Assembly: GCF_029590555.1 (NCBI RefSeq)
Contig: NZ_CP081001.1
Coordinates: forward strand, 806,001-870,000
Direction of reading: 5' to 3'
Length of the DNA stretch: 64,000 nucleotides
From: Sphingobium sp. V4
GTDB lineage: Bacteria > Pseudomonadota > Alphaproteobacteria > Sphingomonadales > Sphingomonadaceae
Position numbers and translations under genes: made by a program. A model generated the notes under the pieces. That model saw only the letters and a list, made by a program, of their open reading frames with translations, made no database searches and had not been told where the DNA came from. Positions 61,193-64,000 of the stretch are shown one piece after another (the first letter of the stretch is position 1; the number at the start of each line of letters is the position of its first letter).

Positions 61193-63766
61193 ATGCAGCT
61201 TGTCATCGTCGAATCGCCGGCCAAGGCGAAGACCATCGAGAAATATCTGGGTGGGGATTTTCACGTCCTCGCCAGCTATGGCCATATTCGCGACCTGCCG
61301 CCCAAGGACGGGTCGGTGGACCCCGATAACGGCTTTGCCATGTCGTGGGAAAATTATGGCGACAAGGGCAAGCAGTTGAAAGCCATCGCCGACGAGGCGA
61401 AGAAGGCGACGCGATTGATCCTGGCGACTGACCCTGATCGCGAAGGGGAGGCGATCAGCTGGCATGTGCAGGAGGTGCTGCGCGCCAAGAAGGCGCTGCC
61501 CCAGACGGTCGACCGGGTGACGTTCAACGCGATCACCAAGGCGGCGGTGCTGGACGCGATGGCCAAGCCGCGCGCGCTGGACGAGGATCTGATCGACGCC
61601 TATCGGGCGCGCCGGGCGCTCGACTATCTGGTGGGCTTCACTTTGTCGCCGGTGCTGTGGCGCAAACTGCCCGGCGCCAAGTCGGCTGGGCGCGTGCAGT
61701 CGGTCGCGCTGCGCCTGGTGGTGGAGCGCGAGCGCGAGATCGAAAGCTTCGTGCCGCAGGAATATTGGTCGGTCGCGGCCGAGATGGAGCAGGGCGGGCA
61801 GGGTTTCACCGCGCGGCTCGTCCGCTGGAAGGGCGAGAAGATCGACCGCCTGACCATCGGCAAGGAAGGCGACGCCATGGCCGCGAAGGCGGACGTCGAG
61901 GCCGGGCGCTTCACCGTCGACAAGGTCGAGACCAAGCCGGTCAGCCGCAATCCGCCCGCGCCGTTTACCACCTCGACGCTGCAACAGGAGGCCGCGCGCA
62001 AGCTGGGCTTTTCCGCCAGCCACACGATGCGGATCGCGCAGCAGCTGTATGAAGACGGCGCGATCACCTATATGCGTACCGACGGTGTGCAGATGGACGG
62101 CAGTGCCATTTCCGCCGCGCGCAAGGCGATCGCGGAGCGCTATGACGGCGGCTATCTGCCCGAAAAGCCGCGCCAGTATCAGACCAAGGCCAAGAATGCG
62201 CAGGAAGCGCACGAAGCGATCCGGCCGACCGAGTTCAGCCGCGACAAGGTGGGGTCGGGCGATCATGCGCGCCTCTACGACCTGATCTTCAAGCGGGCGC
62301 TGGCGAGCCAGATGGCGTCGGCACGGCTGGAGCGGACGGTGATCGATCTGGTCGACGGATCGGGCAGCCATATGCTGCGCGCGACCGGACAGGTGGTGAT
62401 CTTCCCCGGCTTTCTCGCCCTGTACGAGGAAGGTCGCGACGACAGCGACGATGATGATTCCAAGCTGCTGCCGCGCATGAGCGATGGCGATGCGCCGGCC
62501 AAGAAGAATGTCACGGCCGAACAGCATTTCACCCAGCCGCCGCCGCGCTTTTCGGAAGCGTCGCTGGTGAAGCGGCTGGAGGAACTGGGGATCGGGCGTC
62601 CGTCCACATACGCCTCGACGCTTCAGGTGCTCAAGGACCGCGACTATGTGCGGATCGAGAAGAACCGCTTTTTCGCGGAGGAAAGCGGACGGCTGGTGAC
62701 GGCCTTCCTCGAACGCTTCTTCGAGCGCTATGTGTCCTACGACTTCACGGCGGGACTTGAGGACGAACTGGACGAGATTTCCGGCGGCCGCGCCCAGTGG
62801 CAGGAAGTGCTGGAAGCCTTCTGGAAGGACTTCAAGCCCAAGACCGCAGAGGTGATGGAGCAAAAGCCGAGCGACATCACCGCAGCGCTCGACAAATTCC
62901 TGGAGCCGATGCTGTTCCCGCCCAAGGCCGACGGGAGCAATCCGCGCGCCTGTCCGTTGTGCGGCGACGGGCAGCTTTCCCTGCGCGGCGGGCGGTTCGG
63001 GGCGTTCATCGCCTGCTCCAACTATCCCGAATGCAAATATACCCGCAAGTTCGGCCAGCCGGGCGGCAAGGATGGCGAGGATACGGGTCCGGAGATATTG
63101 GGCCAGCATCCCGAGACGGGGCAGGACATCGTCAAGAAGTCCGGCCGCTTTGGCCCCTATATCGAGATGGGCGAGGGCAAGGAAGCCAAGCGCGGATCGA
63201 TCCCGCGCGACCTGCCCGATGGGGAGATGACCCTGGACTGGGCGGTGAAGCTGCTCAGCCTGCCGCGCGAGGTGGGGCTGCACCCGGAGACGGGGAAACC
63301 CATCGTCGCCAATATCGGGCGGTTCGGGCCTTATCTGCTGCATGACGGCAAATATGGGCGACTGTCGAGCACGGCCGAGATTTTCGAGGTCGGGATGAAC
63401 AGCGCGGTGGTGAAGCTGGCCGAGGCGGCGACGCGGGGCGGCCGTTCGTCGGGCGGGCGCGAGCCGCTCAAGGTGCTGGGCGCGCATCCGCGCACCGAGG
63501 CCGAGATCAAGCTGATGGAGGGCCGCTATGGCGCCTATGTCACCGACGGCACGACCAATGCGACGCTGCCCAAGACGGTCGACAAGGACCAGTTGACGCT
63601 GGAGGAAGCCGCCCAACTGATCGACGCCCGCGCGGCGGCGGCCCCGGCGAAGAAGGGCGCGAAGAAAAAGGCCGCGCCCAAGAAGGCGGCGGCCAAGAAG
63701 GATGGGGTGGCGAAGAAGCCCGCCGCGAAGAAGGCGCCCGCGAAGAAGAAGGCGGCGGCGGAGTAG
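61193..63766 (+). CDS. topA: DNA topoisomerase I
   Basis: 857 aa. Toprim domain VIVESPAKAKTIEKYLG and ATDPDREGEAISWH, active-site Tyr in ITYMRTDGVQMDG, YASTLQVLKDRDYV, one Cys4 zinc ribbon (CPLCGDG...CSNYPECKY) followed by zinc-less TopA repeats, and an Ala/Lys-rich tail (residues ~815-857) with many KKAAAK units that may bind DNA. It relaxes negative supercoils. Typical alphaproteobacterial length and tail. Confidence 0.96.
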   Translation: MQLVIVESPAKAKTIEKYLGGDFHVLASYGHIRDLPPKDGSVDPDNGFAMSWENYGDKGKQLKAIADEAKKATRLILATDPDREGEAISWHVQEVLRAKKALPQTVDRVTFNAITKAAVLDAMAKPRALDEDLIDAYRARRALDYLVGFTLSPVLWRKLPGAKSAGRVQSVALRLVVEREREIESFVPQEYWSVAAEMEQGGQGFTARLVRWKGEKIDRLTIGKEGDAMAAKADVEAGRFTVDKVETKPVSRNPPAPFTTSTLQQEAARKLGFSASHTMRIAQQLYEDGAITYMRTDGVQMDGSAISAARKAIAERYDGGYLPEKPRQYQTKAKNAQEAHEAIRPTEFSRDKVGSGDHARLYDLIFKRALASQMASARLERTVIDLVDGSGSHMLRATGQVVIFPGFLALYEEGRDDSDDDDSKLLPRMSDGDAPAKKNVTAEQHFTQPPPRFSEASLVKRLEELGIGRPSTYASTLQVLKDRDYVRIEKNRFFAEESGRLVTAFLERFFERYVSYDFTAGLEDELDEISGGRAQWQEVLEAFWKDFKPKTAEVMEQKPSDITAALDKFLEPMLFPPKADGSNPRACPLCGDGQLSLRGGRFGAFIACSNYPECKYTRKFGQPGGKDGEDTGPEILGQHPETGQDIVKKSGRFGPYIEMGEGKEAKRGSIPRDLPDGEMTLDWAVKLLSLPREVGLHPETGKPIVANIGRFGPYLLHDGKYGRLSSTAEIFEVGMNSAVVKLAEAATRGGRSSGGREPLKVLGAHPRTEAEIKLMEGRYGAYVTDGTTNATLPKTVDKDQLTLEEAAQLIDARAAAAPAKKGAKKKAAPKKAAAKKDGVAKKPAAKKAPAKKKAAAE

Positions 63767-63776
63767 CCGGCCGTCC

Positions 63777-63853
63777 GTTCGTCCTGAGCTTGTCGAAGGA
63801 CTCCCCTTTTCTTCAAAGAGAAGAACGGGGATTCGACAGGCTCAGCCGAGCGG
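63777..63853. repeat. Dispersed inverted repeat after topA
   Basis: An imperfect palindrome whose arms read GAGCTTGTCGAAGGACTCCCC and, in reverse complement, GAGCCTGTCGAATCCCC, with an inner TTCTTC/GAAGAA pairing. The GAGCTTGTCGAA/TTCGACAGGCTC motif is a widespread intergenic element in sphingomonads. It lies between convergent topA and era and could serve as a shared terminator. Confidence 0.75.
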
Positions 63854-63885
63854 GACGTTTGGTTCCGACCAGTTAGGGGGTTTCC

Positions 63886-64000
63886 CTACTCCACCCAGTC
63901 CAGGCCGATGTCGCGGTAGATGAAGCGGTCGTCTTCCCAGTCTTCCTTCACCTTGACGTGGAGGTAGAGGTGGACCTTGACGCCGAGAAGCTGGGCAAGC
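63886..64000 (-). CDS. era: GTPase Era, C-terminal end (cut by window edge)
   Basis: Only the last 37 codons are present. The sequence KVHLYLHVKVKEDWEDD followed by a Tyr-Arg-x-x-Gly-Leu-Asp ending is the terminal strand and tail of the Era KH domain, which binds the 3' end of 16S rRNA during ribosome assembly. It is convergent with topA. The GTPase domain lies outside the window. Confidence 0.85.
   Translation of the reverse strand, partial: LAQLLGVKVHLYLHVKVKEDWEDDRFIYRDIGLDWVE

Noticed and set aside
60668..63616. 982-codon antisense frame over topA and the DUF1275 gene
   Set aside because: Shadow of topA; the low-complexity His/Arg/Gln-rich translation has no domain.

Overview
The window is high-GC chromosomal DNA of an alphaproteobacterium, most likely a sphingomonad (Sphingobium/Novosphingobium/Sphingopyxis type). 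Evidence: a C4-pathway 5-aminolevulinate synthase, a ChpT phosphotransferase of the CckA-ChpT-CtrA relay, densely packed ATGA/GTGA-overlapping operons, and a carboxyspermidine route to spermidine. Spermidine is the chemotaxonomic main polyamine of Sphingobium, Novosphingobium and Sphingopyxis, whereas Sphingomonas sensu stricto makes homospermidine. No prophage, complete insertion sequence or CRISPR array was seen; this is essentially core genome.

Layout. 0-5.6 kb: 5' part of a pseudouridine synthase, a JAMM-type peptidase, chpT, a nitronate monooxygenase-like gene, glnB-glnA with a sigma54-like promoter and two spaced GC-N11-GC palindromes, and map. 5.6-12.7 kb: a CinA-type protein, the rpiB-glyA-nrdR-trmJ operon, an HPP-CBS membrane protein and a LytS/LytTR-type two-component pair with a 21-bp-period direct repeat upstream. 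12.8-15.3 kb: four small uncharacterised genes and a COG2945 hydrolase. 15.5-19 kb: two translationally coupled cysteine desulfurases, a 2Fe-2S ferredoxin and a class A beta-lactamase with the Cys69/Cys238 pair of carbapenemases. 19-25 kb: ffs, dnaX, ybaB, lon, hup, rlpA, tRNA-His. 25-33.4 kb: a TonB-dependent receptor, hisI, a lipoprotein, a YitT protein, an AspH-type oxygenase with an N-terminal repeat region, two transporters, a lower-GC 0.6-kb stretch and tRNA-Arg(CCG).

33.4-46.5 kb: a leftward operon UDG-like/slt/moaB/dapB/nth and a rightward operon ETF-QO/TPR/ispE/N-formylglutamate amidohydrolase/lipoprotein/nnrDE/RumA-like methyltransferase. 46.5-50.4 kb: the leftward polyamine cluster (carboxyspermidine dehydrogenase, carboxyspermidine decarboxylase, ornithine decarboxylase), whose last gene has a TTG start behind a leader that can fold into an H-type pseudoknot over its ribosome-binding site. 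50.6-54.3 kb: fasciclin-domain protein, GFA protein, ATP-dependent DNA ligase and ligase-associated exonuclease. 54.4-56.3 kb: btaA-btaB for the phosphorus-free betaine lipid DGTS, preceded by an 11-bp-periodic Pho-box-like array. 56.3-64 kb: hemA, murI, plsY, dprA, a DUF1275 protein, topA and the 3' end of era.

The most interesting signals are regulatory: the decarboxylase leader, the Pho-box-like array before btaAB, the glnBA control region, the LytTR-like direct repeat and a tetO-like palindrome before hemA. All were read by eye; no similarity search or folding program was run.
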